Shown here: piece after piece, positions 15,551-25,544 of the stretch | How positions within the stretch are numbered: the stretch's first letter is position 1 | Layout of the letters: every line of letters starts with the position of its first letter | From: Oscillospiraceae bacterium | GTDB lineage: Bacteria; Bacillota_A; Clostridia; Oscillospirales; Oscillospiraceae | Assembly (NCBI GenBank): GCA_017415945.1 | Contig: JAFQDR010000141.1 | Span: 1 to 39,663, forward strand | DNA: 39,663 bases | Reading direction: 5' to 3' | The notes under the pieces: model-generated | The model's database searches: none | What the model was told of the DNA's origin: nothing | What the model saw: only the letters and a program-made list of their open reading frames with translations | Translations under genes and position numbers: made by a program

Positions 15551-16582
15551 TTACATTTCCTTTAGATTTGCAATAAAATTCACAAAAATTTCATCGGTTT
15601 TTCGGTCTATTTCCCGAATTTTCAGTTCAGCAAGGCCGAACTCCGCCTGCAAAGCCTTCACATTGCAGCGTTTTTGCCCGATCATCTGGGAGGTTTTCCC
15701 TTTTCCCACCTCGATCAGCACCCTGCTGCCTCGTTCACAGCCCTCCAAACGGCTGCGTACGGTATTGAGCATCATGCGGCTGCGCACCATTTCCCCCAGT
15801 GCGGGATGATAGGCACCTGCCGCCGCATCCCCCGCGGACAGATCCTCTGTGGGATTCAGCCCCAGACGGATGATGGAGATCTCCGCCTCCTGAAAAATGG
15901 GCACAATGCGGGCGCAAAGCTCCACCGCAGCCTCCACGGTATGCTCCTTGTAGCTGCCCGCCTTCCACTGCTCGTACAAGGCAGTGTCCCGCACAATGAC
16001 CGTGGGATAGATCCGCACACCATGGGGCTTCATGGCAGCAATGGTCCTTGCAGTCATCAAAGAAGCCTCGCCGTCCTCATCTCCCGGCAGGCCCGTCATC
16101 ATTTGGAGGATCAGCTCGAAGCCGTAAGCCTTGACCATAGCCGCAGCCGCCGTCACCCGGGCAGCCGTATGTCCTCTCCCCGCAAGGGTCAGCACCGTAT
16201 CATCCATAGACTGTGCCCCCAGCTCGATGGTACGCACCCCATAGCGTCGCAGCCGCAGCAGAATCTCCTCATCAATGGCATCGGGGCGGGTGGATAGTCG
16301 CAGGGAGGACAGGGTTCCGTCTGCCAGATAGGGCTGTGCCGCCTCCAGAAGGGCTGTTTGTGCCTCCACGGGGATAGCAGTGAAGCTGCCTCCATAAAAC
16401 GCAAGCTGCCGCTCTACCCCATTAGGGGTAACAGCGGCACCTTCACAGATGGTGCGGGACAATTCCTCAGGGGTGATTGGGCGCACCGCACCGGAGATGC
16501 GCCGCTGATTGCAGAACACGCAGTCGTTGGGGCATCCCACATGGGGCACAAACACCGGAATGATGGTTTGTCTCGCACTCAT
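15551..16582 (-). CDS. Elp3-like radical SAM protein in the rnc-smc interval
   Basis: A 343-residue radical SAM enzyme. Cysteines in VGCPNDCVFC (residues 17-24, CxxxCxxC) bind the 4Fe-4S cluster, followed by FYGGSFTA, a family glycine motif, and LRLSTRPDAI, GAQSMDD and MMTGLPGDEDG along the barrel. The C-terminal 90 residues resemble the radical SAM C-terminal domain of Elp3-related proteins, but the GNAT acetyltransferase domain of true Elp3 is absent. The start codon overlaps the rnc stop as ATGA. Such a gene between rnc and smc is common in Clostridia. By analogy it may modify tRNA wobble uridine, but its substrate is not known. Confidence 0.85.
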   Translation of the reverse strand: MSARQTIIPVFVPHVGCPNDCVFCNQRRISGAVRPITPEELSRTICEGAAVTPNGVERQLAFYGGSFTAIPVEAQTALLEAAQPYLADGTLSSLRLSTRPDAIDEEILLRLRRYGVRTIELGAQSMDDTVLTLAGRGHTAARVTAAAAMVKAYGFELILQMMTGLPGDEDGEASLMTARTIAAMKPHGVRIYPTVIVRDTALYEQWKAGSYKEHTVEAAVELCARIVPIFQEAEISIIRLGLNPTEDLSAGDAAAGAYHPALGEMVRSRMMLNTVRSRLEGCERGSRVLIEVGKGKTSQMIGQKRCNVKALQAEFGLAELKIREIDRKTDEIFVNFIANLKEM

Positions 16583-17253
16583 TTCAATTTTCCGAGAGCA
16601 TCCCCCGCAGCGGCCTGCTCTGCTTCCTTTTTCGTTCTGCCGCTGCCGCTGCCTACCTTGGCGCCGTTGAGAGAAACGGTCACGGTAAACACCTTGCAGT
16701 GGTCGGGGCCCGATTCCCCTGTGACGGCATATTCCAGCACCTGCCCGCTCTTCTGCTGCACAAGCTCCTGCAGGGCAGTCTTGTTGTCGGTGCTGCGCTG
16801 AGGCAGACCCTTGTCCAGCCCTACCAGCACATGCCCGAGAATAAACTTCTCCGCCACATCCATGCCCCCGTCCAGGAACATGGCCGCAATGGTGGCTTCC
16901 ACGGCATCCGCCAAAATGGAGGGACGGCTGCGCCCCCCTGTGTTTTCCTCACCCTTCCCAAGGCGCATATGCTTTCCAAGCTCCAGTTCCAACGCCACCT
17001 TGTGCAGAGCAGACTCACACACCAGCTCCGCACGGGCCTTGGTCATACGACCTTCGGGCAGATCGGGAAAATGCTTATACAAATACTTTGCGGTTACAAA
17101 CCCCAGCACAGAGTCCCCCAGAAACTCCAGACGCTCATTACTGGCAACACTGCGGTCACGGCTCTCATTTGCAAAAGAGCTGTGCCGCAGTGCGTTTTCC
17201 AGAAGACTGCTGTCACGGAAGCTGTAGCCCAGCTTCTGTTCCAGTTCCTTCAT
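16579..17253 (-). CDS. rnc: Ribonuclease III
   Basis: A 224-residue double-strand-specific endoribonuclease that processes rRNA precursors and some mRNAs. The RNase III signature NERLEFLGDSVLG lies at about 39-51, with further acidic metal ligands in DAVEATIAAMFLDGG. A double-stranded RNA-binding domain fills 155-224, ending in RTKKEAEQAAAGDAL. It begins one base after the acpP stop and is joined by ATGA overlap to the radical SAM gene, so acpP-rnc-radical SAM-smc probably share one transcript. Confidence 0.97.
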   Translation of the reverse strand: MKELEQKLGYSFRDSSLLENALRHSSFANESRDRSVASNERLEFLGDSVLGFVTAKYLYKHFPDLPEGRMTKARAELVCESALHKVALELELGKHMRLGKGEENTGGRSRPSILADAVEATIAAMFLDGGMDVAEKFILGHVLVGLDKGLPQRSTDNKTALQELVQQKSGQVLEYAVTGESGPDHCKVFTVTVSLNGAKVGSGSGRTKKEAEQAAAGDALGKLK

Positions 17254-17254
17254 A

Positions 17255-17491
17255 TCAGTCTACAACAGATTCTACGTAGTCCACCAGATCGCCGATGGTC
17301 ACGATCTTCATCAGGGATTCTTCGGGAACCTCGTCCAGCTCGAACTGTTCTTCAACATCCATGGCCAGTTCGATCTGGTCCAGAGAGTCAGCGCACAGAT
17401 CAGCGATGAATTCGGTATCTCTGGTCAGCTCGTCAGCGGACTTATTGAAACGATCCGCTACCATTTCTACGATAGTTTCATAAACGTTCAT
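17255..17491 (-). CDS. acpP: Acyl carrier protein
   Basis: A 78-residue acidic carrier that holds growing fatty acids on 4'-phosphopantetheine. The attachment serine is Ser36 in ADSLDQIEL. Start at 17491 is set by AAAGGAG upstream and by the family N-terminus; a longer reading from 17662 would overlap plsX and has no support. It lies between plsX, which takes acyl groups from ACP, and rnc. ACP is also the partner of the thioesterase-like proteins encoded at 175-4127. Confidence 0.96.
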   Translation of the reverse strand: MNVYETIVEMVADRFNKSADELTRDTEFIADLCADSLDQIELAMDVEEQFELDEVPEESLMKIVTIGDLVDYVESVVD

Positions 17492-17507
17492 TGTGATTTC
17501 TCCTTTA

Positions 17508-18524
17508 TTATTCCTGCGCATCAGCAACGCGCATATTTTCAATATTGTCTTCGATGGCCTTGATAAAGCCGGATTCGGTAAACGCCGCTGCCTGCTTAAT
17601 GGCATTGACAATGGCGGGAGCGGTGGAGGAGCCGTGTGCCTTGATGACAGGCTTGGATACACCCAGCAGTGCGGTACCGCCTACGCGGTTGGGATCCATG
17701 CGGTCCTTCAGAGCGTATACGTCCTTTTTCAGAACGGCCGCTGCCAGCTTGTTTTTCAGACCGGAGGTCATAACATCCTTCATCATCTTCATGACCAGCT
17801 TTGCGGTGCCCTCCATGCTCTTGAGCAGAATGTTGCCGCTGAAGCCGTCGGAAACCACAACGTCCACGTCACCGAACTGCACCCCGGAGCCTTCCACATT
17901 GCCGATAAAATTGATGCCCTCGGCCTTACCAAGCAGCTGATAGGCTTCCTGATGCATGGGCGTGCCCTTATGTTCCTCTGCACCATTGTTCAGCAGACCC
18001 ACACGGGGATTGGAAATGCCCATAACACGTTCTGCGTATAGGCTGCCCATATAGGCAAACTGCAGCAGCTGCTCGGGAACACATTCCGCATTGGCGCCCG
18101 CATCGATGAGGATAAAGCCCCTGTCGATATTGGGTACGCAGGGGGCCAGACAAGCACGGCGGATGCCCTTAATGCGGCGCACCAGCAGAGTACCGCCCGC
18201 CAGCAGGGCACCTGTGCTGCCTGCGGATACCACAGCGTCACCTTCGCCCTTCTTCAGCAGATTCAGAGCCACCACCATGGAAGAATCCTTCTTGCGGCGG
18301 ACCGCTGCGGTAGGCTCGTCGTTCATATCGATCACATCTCCCGCATGGACAACGGAGATGCCTGCCAGTTCCAGAGCGCCTTCATTCTTCAGACATTCCT
18401 TCACGGCATCTTCCCTGCCCACCAGAACGATCTCATGGCCGAACAGCTTGTGTGCCTCAACGGCACCTTTTACGATTTCCTGAGGGGCGTTGTCGCCGCC
18501 CATTGCGTCTACGATAATTCTCAT
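17508..18524 (-). CDS. plsX: Phosphate acyltransferase PlsX
   Basis: A 338-residue peripheral membrane enzyme that converts acyl-ACP and phosphate to acyl-phosphate, the donor for PlsY in phospholipid synthesis. Family features in order: [18 protein letters not shown] at the start, [21 protein letters not shown] and [16 protein letters not shown]. Length is normal. ATGA overlap with trmFO upstream and acpP 16 bases downstream. No fapR or fabD genes lie beside it, although those are its neighbours in some Firmicutes. Confidence 0.96.
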   Translation of the reverse strand: MRIIVDAMGGDNAPQEIVKGAVEAHKLFGHEIVLVGREDAVKECLKNEGALELAGISVVHAGDVIDMNDEPTAAVRRKKDSSMVVALNLLKKGEGDAVVSAGSTGALLAGGTLLVRRIKGIRRACLAPCVPNIDRGFILIDAGANAECVPEQLLQFAYMGSLYAERVMGISNPRVGLLNNGAEEHKGTPMHQEAYQLLGKAEGINFIGNVEGSGVQFGDVDVVVSDGFSGNILLKSMEGTAKLVMKMMKDVMTSGLKNKLAAAVLKKDVYALKDRMDPNRVGGTALLGVSKPVIKAHGSSTAPAIVNAIKQAAAFTESGFIKAIEDNIENMRVADAQE

Positions 18525-19837
18525 ACCTTAAAAATCTCCTTCTTCATCAGTTCATCCAGAACTTCCAGACCGCGCTTGGAGATCTCGGCGTTCTTGTTGC
18601 GCTTGCCCTTGACCTTATAGCCCAAAGGCTTAATGATGCCAAAGTTGATGTTCATGGGCTGGAATTCCCCTGTGCTGCCTCCGCTGATGTACAGAGCCAA
18701 AGCACCGATGGCGGTTTCCTGGGGGAAATCCACCGCTTCCTTACCCAGCAGACGGGCAGCGGTTTCAATACCTACCAGCATACCGGATGCGGTGGATTCC
18801 ACATAGCCCTCTACGCCTGTCATCTGCCCCGCAAAGCTGATGCGGGGATCCTTGCGGAGACGGTAGTAGCGGTCCAGCAGGCTGGGAGAGTTGATGAATG
18901 TGTTGCGGTGCATAACGCCGTACCGCAGGAATTCCGCGTTCTTCAGTGCGGGGATCATAGTGAATACACGCTTCTGTTCCCCCCAGGTCAGGTGGGTCTG
19001 GAAGCCGACCATATTGTACAGAGTGCCGTCCGCATTATCCATACGCAGCTGAACAACGGCGTATGCCTCCTTGCCGGTCTTGGGATCGGTAAGGCCTACG
19101 GGCTTCAGAGGGCCGTAGCGCAGAGTATCCACACCGCGGCGTGCCATAACCTCAACGGGCATGCAGCCTTCGAATACGCCGCCGTCGTCAAAGCCGTGGA
19201 CCTCGGCTTCCTTTGCGCTGACCAGTTCCTTGTGGAAGGCCAGATATTCTTCCTCGGTCATGGGGCAGTTGATGTAGTCCGCAGTGCCCTTGTCATAGCG
19301 AGAGCCGTACCATGCGGATTCCATATCGATGCTTTCCAGAGTGACAATGGGTGCCACCGCATCATAGAAATGCAGCTCGTCATCATTGCACATGGTAGCG
19401 ATCACGTCAGCCAGCGCATCACTGGTGAGAGGTCCGGAGGCAATGACCACTTCCCCTTCCTCGGGAATGGACACCGCTTCTTCGTTGACCACGGTGATGT
19501 TGGGGTGATTACGAATTTTTTCGGTGATGTAGGCAGAGAAGCCCTCTCTGTCTACTGCCAGCGCACCGCCCGCAGCTACACGGTTTGCCTCTGCGGATTC
19601 CATAATAAGGCTGCCCAAGCGGCGCAGCTCTTCCTTCAGCAGACCTACCGCGTTGGTGAGTTCATCGCTGCGCAGGGAGTTGGAGCAGACCAGTTCCGCA
19701 AAATTGGGAGATACGTGAGCGGGGCTCATACGATGGGGCTTCATTTCCATCAGTCGAACCCGAATCCCTCTTTGGGCCAGCTGCCAGGCACATTCACTGC
19801 CTGCCAAGCCTGCGCCGATTACCAATACTTCTGCCAT
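18521..19837 (-). CDS. trmFO: tRNA (uracil-5-)-methyltransferase TrmFO
   Basis: A 438-residue FAD enzyme that makes 5-methyluridine at position 54 of tRNA, using methylenetetrahydrofolate. It has the dinucleotide fold [15 protein letters not shown] at residues 4-18, then [34 protein letters not shown], the [11 protein letters not shown] segment and the C-terminal PMNINFGI region typical of TrmFO. AAAGGAG precedes the ATG. It follows topA by 18 bases, the common topA-trmFO order of Firmicutes. Confidence 0.96.
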   Translation of the reverse strand: MAEVLVIGAGLAGSECAWQLAQRGIRVRLMEMKPHRMSPAHVSPNFAELVCSNSLRSDELTNAVGLLKEELRRLGSLIMESAEANRVAAGGALAVDREGFSAYITEKIRNHPNITVVNEEAVSIPEEGEVVIASGPLTSDALADVIATMCNDDELHFYDAVAPIVTLESIDMESAWYGSRYDKGTADYINCPMTEEEYLAFHKELVSAKEAEVHGFDDGGVFEGCMPVEVMARRGVDTLRYGPLKPVGLTDPKTGKEAYAVVQLRMDNADGTLYNMVGFQTHLTWGEQKRVFTMIPALKNAEFLRYGVMHRNTFINSPSLLDRYYRLRKDPRISFAGQMTGVEGYVESTASGMLVGIETAARLLGKEAVDFPQETAIGALALYISGGSTGEFQPMNINFGIIKPLGYKVKGKRNKNAEISKRGLEVLDELMKKEIFKV

Positions 19838-19855
19838 TGCTTGCTCCTTTATCTC

Positions 19856-22144
19856 TTATTCTGTCTCTGCCTTTTTCTTGGAGGCAGATTTCGTGGTTTT
19901 CTTTGTAGTCGTTTTCTTTTCGGCGGTTTTCTTAGCTGCCGCCTTCTTTACAGTCTTTTTTTCGGGCTCTGCCGCAGCCTCGGGGGCTGCCTCGGCAGGC
20001 GCTTCCGTCCCCTCTGCGGGCGCGGTCTTTTTCTTATAGCCCCGCTTATCCTCGGGAACAAAGGAAACGCATTCCTCGTTGATGCAGTAGGGCTTATTTC
20101 TGCCCTTGCCGGATCGTTTGAACAGGGTCTTGCCGCAGTCGGGGCAATAGTCCTTGGTGGGCACGTCCCAGGTCATGAAACCACACTCTGCGCCGCGCTC
20201 ACATGCATAGTACGTATAGCCCTTCTTAGAGGTACGCTTGAGAATACGGCTGCCGCAGCGGGGGCACTTGCCGGGCATCTCAATGACCAGAGGCTTGGTG
20301 AAGGTGCATTCGGGGAAACCGGGACAGGCCAGGAATCTGCCGAAGCGTCCGGACTTGACTACCATGAACTGCCCGCACATATCACACTTTTCTTCGGTGA
20401 CCTCTGCGGGGATCTTGATACGCTCCCCTTCCAAGGCAGTTTCCGCATCGCTTAATTCCTTGCTGAAGCCCTCATAGAAATCGGACAGAACATTCTTCCA
20501 CTGAACCTTGCCTTCTTCCACCTCGTCCAAGCGGCTTTCCATGGAAGCGGTAAAGCTCATGTCCACGATATCGGGGAAACGCTCCTTCATCAGGTTGGTA
20601 ATGACCACACCCAGAATGGTGGGCTTGAGATACTTCCCTTCCTTCACCACATACTCACGAGCGGTAATGGTGGAGATGGTGGGTGCATAGGTAGAGGGTC
20701 GGCCGATGCCCTTTTCTTCCATGGCACGGATCAAAGTCGCTTCCGTGTATCGGCTGGGGGGCTGGGTGAACCGCTGCTCTCTGTTGGTCTTTTTCAGATC
20801 CAGCACTTCACCCTCGGTCATATTGGGCAGAGGACGGACGATCTCATCGGATTCCTCGTCCTTTGCTTCTTCGTAAACGGCGGTATAGCCGGGGAATTTC
20901 TGTTCGGAATAGTTTGCGCGGAAGGTATAGCCTGCGGATTCGCTGTCTACCACCACGCTGTCATACACTGCGTTTGCCATCTGGCTTGCGGTAAAGCGTC
21001 CCCAAATCAAGCGATACAGACGATACTGCTCCTGAGTCAGAGACTTGCGGACAGACTCGGGAGTCAGATCCACATAGGTGGGGCGGATGGCTTCGTGGGC
21101 ATCCTGTGCATTGCCCTTGGTCTTAAACTTACGGGGCTGTGCAGGCACGAACTCGGGGCCGTAGCGGGCAGCGATCAAACTGCGCACCGCAGCCATGGCC
21201 TCGTCGGAAATACGCAGAGAGTCGGTTCTCATGTAGGTGATCAAACCAACGGTGCCCATACCCTCGATTTCCACGCCTTCATACAGCTGCTGAGCAATGG
21301 ACATGGTGCGTCTGGGTGTCAGGCCCAGACGGCGGGACGCCTCCTGCTGCAGAGTGGAGGTAATAAAAGGAGGGGAAGGACTGCGGAACTTTTCTCCGCG
21401 CTTCACAGACTTGACCACGAACAGATTCCGTTCAATGGCACTGACTACCTCGTTCACTTCCGCTTCACTTGTAAGCTCGCCTTTTTTGCCGTTCTTGCCG
21501 TAATACCGAGCGGTAAAGCTGCTGTCATCACTGCCGCCGCAGCTGAGAACAGCATCCAGCAGCCAGTATTCCTCGGGGATAAACGCGGTGATCTCATCCT
21601 CACGGTCAGCCACCATACGGGTCGCAACAGACTGCACACGGCCTGCGGACAGCCCGCGCTTGACCTTGGACCACAGCAGCGGAGACAGCTTATAGCCCAC
21701 AATGCGGTCCAGAATACGGCGTGCCTGCTGGGCATTTACCAGATCCTCATCGATGTCACGGGGATTGGCAATGCTTTCGGTGACCACACGCTTGGTGATC
21801 TCATTAAATGTGACACGCTTGGCCTTCTCGTCGGACAGATTCAGCAGTTCCTTCAAATGCCAGGAAATGGCTTCCCCTTCACGGTCAGGGTCAGTTGCCA
21901 GATAGACAGTGCCTGCAGCCTTGGACTTTTTCTTCAGGTCTGCAATAACATCTTCTCTGCCCTTTACAGGAATGTACTTGGGCACAAAGCCCCCTTCAAT
22001 ATCTACACCGATGGTGCTCTTGGGCAGATCCCGAAGGTGCCCCATGGAAGCGACCACCGTATAATTGCCGCCCAGATACTTTTCAATTGTTTTGGCCTTC
22101 GCGGGAGATTCCACGATGACCAGGTCCTTCTTTGCTTTCGCCAT
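19856..22144 (-). CDS. topA: DNA topoisomerase I
   Basis: A 762-residue type IA topoisomerase that relaxes negative supercoils. The TOPRIM domain opens the protein (VIVESPAKAKTIEKYLG, later ATDPDREGEAISWHL). The active-site tyrosine is in LITYMRTDSLR near residue 303. Three C4 zinc modules follow at about 580-700 (CDMCGQF, CPRCGSR, CPDCGKT). The last 60 residues are a tail of Lys, Ala, Thr and Glu without fixed structure, probably a DNA-binding arm. The tail is typical in kind, but its repeated KK/TTKK pattern is marked. dprA lies 21 bases upstream. Confidence 0.97.
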   Translation of the reverse strand: MAKAKKDLVIVESPAKAKTIEKYLGGNYTVVASMGHLRDLPKSTIGVDIEGGFVPKYIPVKGREDVIADLKKKSKAAGTVYLATDPDREGEAISWHLKELLNLSDEKAKRVTFNEITKRVVTESIANPRDIDEDLVNAQQARRILDRIVGYKLSPLLWSKVKRGLSAGRVQSVATRMVADREDEITAFIPEEYWLLDAVLSCGGSDDSSFTARYYGKNGKKGELTSEAEVNEVVSAIERNLFVVKSVKRGEKFRSPSPPFITSTLQQEASRRLGLTPRRTMSIAQQLYEGVEIEGMGTVGLITYMRTDSLRISDEAMAAVRSLIAARYGPEFVPAQPRKFKTKGNAQDAHEAIRPTYVDLTPESVRKSLTQEQYRLYRLIWGRFTASQMANAVYDSVVVDSESAGYTFRANYSEQKFPGYTAVYEEAKDEESDEIVRPLPNMTEGEVLDLKKTNREQRFTQPPSRYTEATLIRAMEEKGIGRPSTYAPTISTITAREYVVKEGKYLKPTILGVVITNLMKERFPDIVDMSFTASMESRLDEVEEGKVQWKNVLSDFYEGFSKELSDAETALEGERIKIPAEVTEEKCDMCGQFMVVKSGRFGRFLACPGFPECTFTKPLVIEMPGKCPRCGSRILKRTSKKGYTYYACERGAECGFMTWDVPTKDYCPDCGKTLFKRSGKGRNKPYCINEECVSFVPEDKRGYKKKTAPAEGTEAPAEAAPEAAAEPEKKTVKKAAAKKTAEKKTTTKKTTKSASKKKAETE

Positions 22145-22165
22145 GCTGATTGCTTACCTCATACA

Positions 22166-23377
22166 TTATATATTCAGAGTAAAACGCTTGCCGGGCTCCT
22201 GTGTGACCACTCCGTCAATTTGGAGCATGGTCAATTCCGCCAGCACCGCAGGTGCGGGCATACCCACAGCGTCGATCAAATCATCAATATGAATGGGTTC
22301 CTTCCCCATAGCCGTCACGATTTTCAGCTGCTCGGGGCTAAGGCTTTCCAACTGCTTCTCCAAGTCAATATATTCCACAGGCTTGGGCTTGTCAATCACT
22401 TTTTGGGGATTGGGCACTTTGACCTGCACAAAATCCGCATATTGTTCGGGTTTCGCCGCAGGCATTCCCCGCAGCTTTTCCAGTTCCTTCTCCTCGATAT
22501 GCCGCAGCTTGCCCAAATACAAAGGCGCATAGTCCTCCAAAACATCCCATGCAGCGGTTACGGGACGAGCCCCCTCCTTCAGCAGTCGATTGGTGCCCGC
22601 GCAGTTGTCCGCATCCACATTTCCCGGCAGGGCAAATACATCCTTCCCCTGCTCCAAGGCTTCGTATGCAAACTTCAGCGCACCGCTGTCCGAGGGTGCC
22701 TCCACCACCAGTGCGGCCACAGACAGCCCCGCGGTCACACGGTTACGGTAACGGAACTGCTCCCGATAGGTTTTCAGTCCGGGAGGATATTCGCTGACCA
22801 ATGCCCCGCTTACAGCCACATCCTCATACAGATCTCCCTGTGCCTGATCGTGGGAGGTGCCCAGCACGCCCACAACCTTGCCGCAGGCCTCCAATGCACC
22901 TTCCGCAGCCGCACGGTCAATGCCCCGGGTCAAGCCCGATATGACCAAGCCGCCGCAGGCTGTCAGATCATGTCCGAACCGCCGTGCCATTTTCAAACCG
23001 TATGGGGTAGCGTCACGGGTGCCTACCACCGCAACTGCGGCTTCTTCATCTATAACAGGCAGCTTCCCCTTTACATACAGTACCACGGGCGGGTCATAAA
23101 TATTCTTCAATCGTGCGGGATACGCCGCATCCTGCATGGTGATCAGATCGATGTGCTCCATTTCACAGCGTGCCAGAATCTCCATAGCCGTTTCCAGCTC
23201 CCGCCGCTTCATAGGTGTCAAATCGCTTGGACGGAGCCCTTCGATCTTTTCCAGTTCCTGTTCTGTGGAGAAATACAGACGCTCGGGATCTCCGTGAAAA
23301 TGCTCCAGCAGCTTTTGCTTTGCCGCAGGCCGCATACGCAAAGCGGACAGCCACACCCAATATTTAATTGCAGCCAT
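22166..23377 (-). CDS. dprA: DNA processing protein DprA
   Basis: A 403-residue DprA/Smf protein that loads RecA on incoming single-stranded DNA during natural transformation. The Rossmann-like core is clear: VAVVGTRDATPYG, GGLVISGLTRGIDRAAAEGAL, and a later VVEAPSDSGALKFA and ALPGNVDADNCAGTNRLLKEGA. The N-terminal SAM-like region is present, and a winged-helix domain closes the protein (about 335-400). Many non-competent Clostridia keep dprA, so its presence does not prove competence. It lies between the TrmH-type gene and topA. Confidence 0.95.
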   Translation of the reverse strand: MAAIKYWVWLSALRMRPAAKQKLLEHFHGDPERLYFSTEQELEKIEGLRPSDLTPMKRRELETAMEILARCEMEHIDLITMQDAAYPARLKNIYDPPVVLYVKGKLPVIDEEAAVAVVGTRDATPYGLKMARRFGHDLTACGGLVISGLTRGIDRAAAEGALEACGKVVGVLGTSHDQAQGDLYEDVAVSGALVSEYPPGLKTYREQFRYRNRVTAGLSVAALVVEAPSDSGALKFAYEALEQGKDVFALPGNVDADNCAGTNRLLKEGARPVTAAWDVLEDYAPLYLGKLRHIEEKELEKLRGMPAAKPEQYADFVQVKVPNPQKVIDKPKPVEYIDLEKQLESLSPEQLKIVTAMGKEPIHIDDLIDAVGMPAPAVLAELTMLQIDGVVTQEPGKRFTLNI

Positions 23378-23397
23378 ATCCGCTCACTTCTTTCTCT

Positions 23398-24141
23398 TTA
23401 TCTTGCAAGCTCCCACATGAGGATAGATGCAGCCACCCCTGCGTTCAGAGATTCGCTGCCGGGCATCATGGGGATGATCACTTCCCCGTCGCACAGGGAC
23501 AGCATTTCCTCGCTGAGTCCTTGTCCCTCGCTGCCGATAACAAAGGCAGCATCCCCAAGGTCCACAGTACGCACATCCACCGCCCGATCGGACAGGGCGG
23601 CACCGTACACACGCAGCCCCTTCCGGTGAAGCCACGCCACAGCCTCGCTCTGCGCCATGGTCAGTACGGTCTGACGGAACAGAGCACCCATAGCCGATCT
23701 GGCGGTCTTTGCCCCGAACACATCGGCACAGTTCCCCGTGAGGATCACCGCATCCATGCCCAATGCGTTGGCGGTACGGATGACAGTGCCCACATTACCG
23801 GGATCCTGTACATTTTCCAGTACGATCACCCGCTTCACGGATTCGGGCAGCTGCTTTTGGGGAATGGCCACGGTAAACACGGGGCCGGGCGCGTTTTTCA
23901 AGGGAGAGGCATATTCCACCAAATCCTTGGGAGCGGTGTATTCCTTTGCTCCCTCCACGGTCATCTTGGGGGCATCCGCCCACAGCACCGTACCGATTTT
24001 CCCGCCGAAGGCCACCGCTTCCTTCAGCAGCTTGATGCCGTCCAGCACATATTCCCCCTGCTGTCTGCGATAGCTCGGGTCACTGCCCAGAGACCGCAGA
24101 TGGCGAATCAAGGGATTTTTTCTTGAAGTCAAATGTTCCAT
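23398..24141 (-). CDS. TrmH/SpoU family RNA 2'-O-methyltransferase
   Basis: A 247-residue SPOUT methyltransferase that methylates a ribose 2'-hydroxyl in rRNA or tRNA. The N-terminal substrate-binding domain begins SRKNPLIRHLRSLG. The three knot motifs are in place: VLENVQDPGNVGTVIRTANALG, FVIGSEGQGLSEE and IPMMPGSESLNAGVAASILMWE. It resembles the RlmB/TsnR branch, but the exact target nucleotide cannot be assigned. It is the second gene of the long operon, three bases after the pyruvyl transferase-like gene. Confidence 0.92.
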   Translation of the reverse strand: MEHLTSRKNPLIRHLRSLGSDPSYRRQQGEYVLDGIKLLKEAVAFGGKIGTVLWADAPKMTVEGAKEYTAPKDLVEYASPLKNAPGPVFTVAIPQKQLPESVKRVIVLENVQDPGNVGTVIRTANALGMDAVILTGNCADVFGAKTARSAMGALFRQTVLTMAQSEAVAWLHRKGLRVYGAALSDRAVDVRTVDLGDAAFVIGSEGQGLSEEMLSLCDGEVIIPMMPGSESLNAGVAASILMWELAR

Positions 24142-24144
24142 AGT

Positions 24145-25506
24145 TTATGTGTTATCCTTCTTAAACAGAGATACCGCCCACTTGACCAGCAAACGCAGCA
24201 GTCCCTTTAGGGTCTTGGTTCTGCCGTTCAGGTCATTGAACAATGCGGTAATATTCACCTTATCCTGCTCCAAAACGATGATGCGTTCCTCTAATTTCAC
24301 CTGATCCCATTTCAGGATCTGCACCTCATAGGCCCACTGCCGTTCCGTCCAGTCCAGCTTCTCGGTGAGCTCCTCCACAGCCCGCTCCGCCTTGGCAAGC
24401 GGATTGCAGATATAGGGACGGGCTTCGGTAAAGCACACGGGGTTGGCTTCTCTTTCTGCCATGAGCTCGTCCACACGGGCGAAGAACAGGTCTGCCTTCT
24501 TGTAATACGCAGCCAATGCTTTTTTATCTGTTTGGTCTATGTCCAGCTCATTGACCGCCCGAGCAACAGTCTCCTCGGACAACGCTTCCCCGTAGGGCAG
24601 CCGCAGTCCCTTGTGGTTCAGCTCATCCAGCAGCTGGTTCAGCTTCACCTCGTAGGTGACCGCAACGAAAGGAATGTTGTAGATCAGCGCAAACACCAGC
24701 CCATGGAAACGGGTGGGCAGCATAGCGGTGCAGTTTTTCAGCTGTTCCAGAAATACGGAAATATCCCCTGTGTGGGACACGATCTCCGTGCGGCTGCCGT
24801 GCTTCATCAGCGCAATGATCTCACGGCTTACAGCGGCATCATCAAAGGAGCCTGCGGAGAATGCCAGAAACCGAGCGATGCCGTCGGGGTGCTTTTCCAG
24901 CCAGCCATCCGCAATGGCAGCCATGCCCTCGCAGTAGACTGCGTGTTCGGCATCGGTGGTCTGATACTTTCGTCTGGGAGCGATGCCCAGAATCTCACGG
25001 TCATCGGTCTTTGCGGTATCGTACTTTGCGGTAAATGCCATATCTGCGGTGCATTGTACCGCCGCATGGGGTACGATTTTTCCCAGTCGTTCCACAGTGG
25101 CAGCATCACGGGGCAAAATCACATCCGCCAGCCCCATGATGGTACGCAGGCTATCCTGAGTTTCCTCGCAATAATCCTCATACAGATTGAAGCCCAACAG
25201 AGCAACAAAGCCTCCCTGCTTCTTTACTGCCTCCATGCGAAGGATGCGCTCACGGTAGTTGCCATAGTTCATAAACACATCGCCGCCTACCATAATATAC
25301 CCGTCGAAGTGTTCTTCTTCCATGATACGGCAGTTGCCGGGACGAATGTGGAGACGCTCCATGACCGCCGCTTTGCGGAATACCGCAGGATGCAGGGTGT
25401 CCCAAAATGCGTAAAACTCCGCTTGGGGATAGCGATTGAATACGGTATTGATGAACAGGTCATCCCCGAAATTGTTATCAAAAAAAGCCTCCAGAATGAT
25501 CTTCAT
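24145..25506 (-). CDS. Polysaccharide pyruvyl transferase family protein with C-terminal coiled coil
   Basis: A 453-residue protein. Residues 1-310 match the polysaccharide pyruvyl transferase (CsaB/WcaK-like) family, which puts ketal pyruvate on cell-surface sugars. FDNNFGDDLFI near the start, GGDVFMNYGNYRER, and LPTRFHGLVFALIYNIPFVAV are the visible family segments. Residues about 375-440 form a charged, heptad-like helical region (AERAVEELTEKLDW onward), and the last residues are hydrophobic then basic, which may contact the membrane. GAGGAAG lies before the ATG. It heads the 17-gene operon behind a promoter at 25545-25573; no other surface-sugar gene is nearby, so its substrate is unknown. 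Confidence 0.85.
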   Translation of the reverse strand: MKIILEAFFDNNFGDDLFINTVFNRYPQAEFYAFWDTLHPAVFRKAAVMERLHIRPGNCRIMEEEHFDGYIMVGGDVFMNYGNYRERILRMEAVKKQGGFVALLGFNLYEDYCEETQDSLRTIMGLADVILPRDAATVERLGKIVPHAAVQCTADMAFTAKYDTAKTDDREILGIAPRRKYQTTDAEHAVYCEGMAAIADGWLEKHPDGIARFLAFSAGSFDDAAVSREIIALMKHGSRTEIVSHTGDISVFLEQLKNCTAMLPTRFHGLVFALIYNIPFVAVTYEVKLNQLLDELNHKGLRLPYGEALSEETVARAVNELDIDQTDKKALAAYYKKADLFFARVDELMAEREANPVCFTEARPYICNPLAKAERAVEELTEKLDWTERQWAYEVQILKWDQVKLEERIIVLEQDKVNITALFNDLNGRTKTLKGLLRLLVKWAVSLFKKDNT

Positions 25507-25544
25507 GGAATCGCTTCCTCACTTTCAAATCCATAATCGGTTTT

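Noticed and set aside
17255..17662. Longer start for acpP (135 codons)
   Set aside because: The extension overlaps plsX and is Pro/Ser/Arg-rich nonsense; the ribosome binding site and family start support 17491.
21095..23629. Plus-strand open frame of 844 codons opposite topA, dprA and the TrmH-type gene
   Set aside because: It crosses three genuine genes and their gaps on the other strand, and the translation looks like no protein family.
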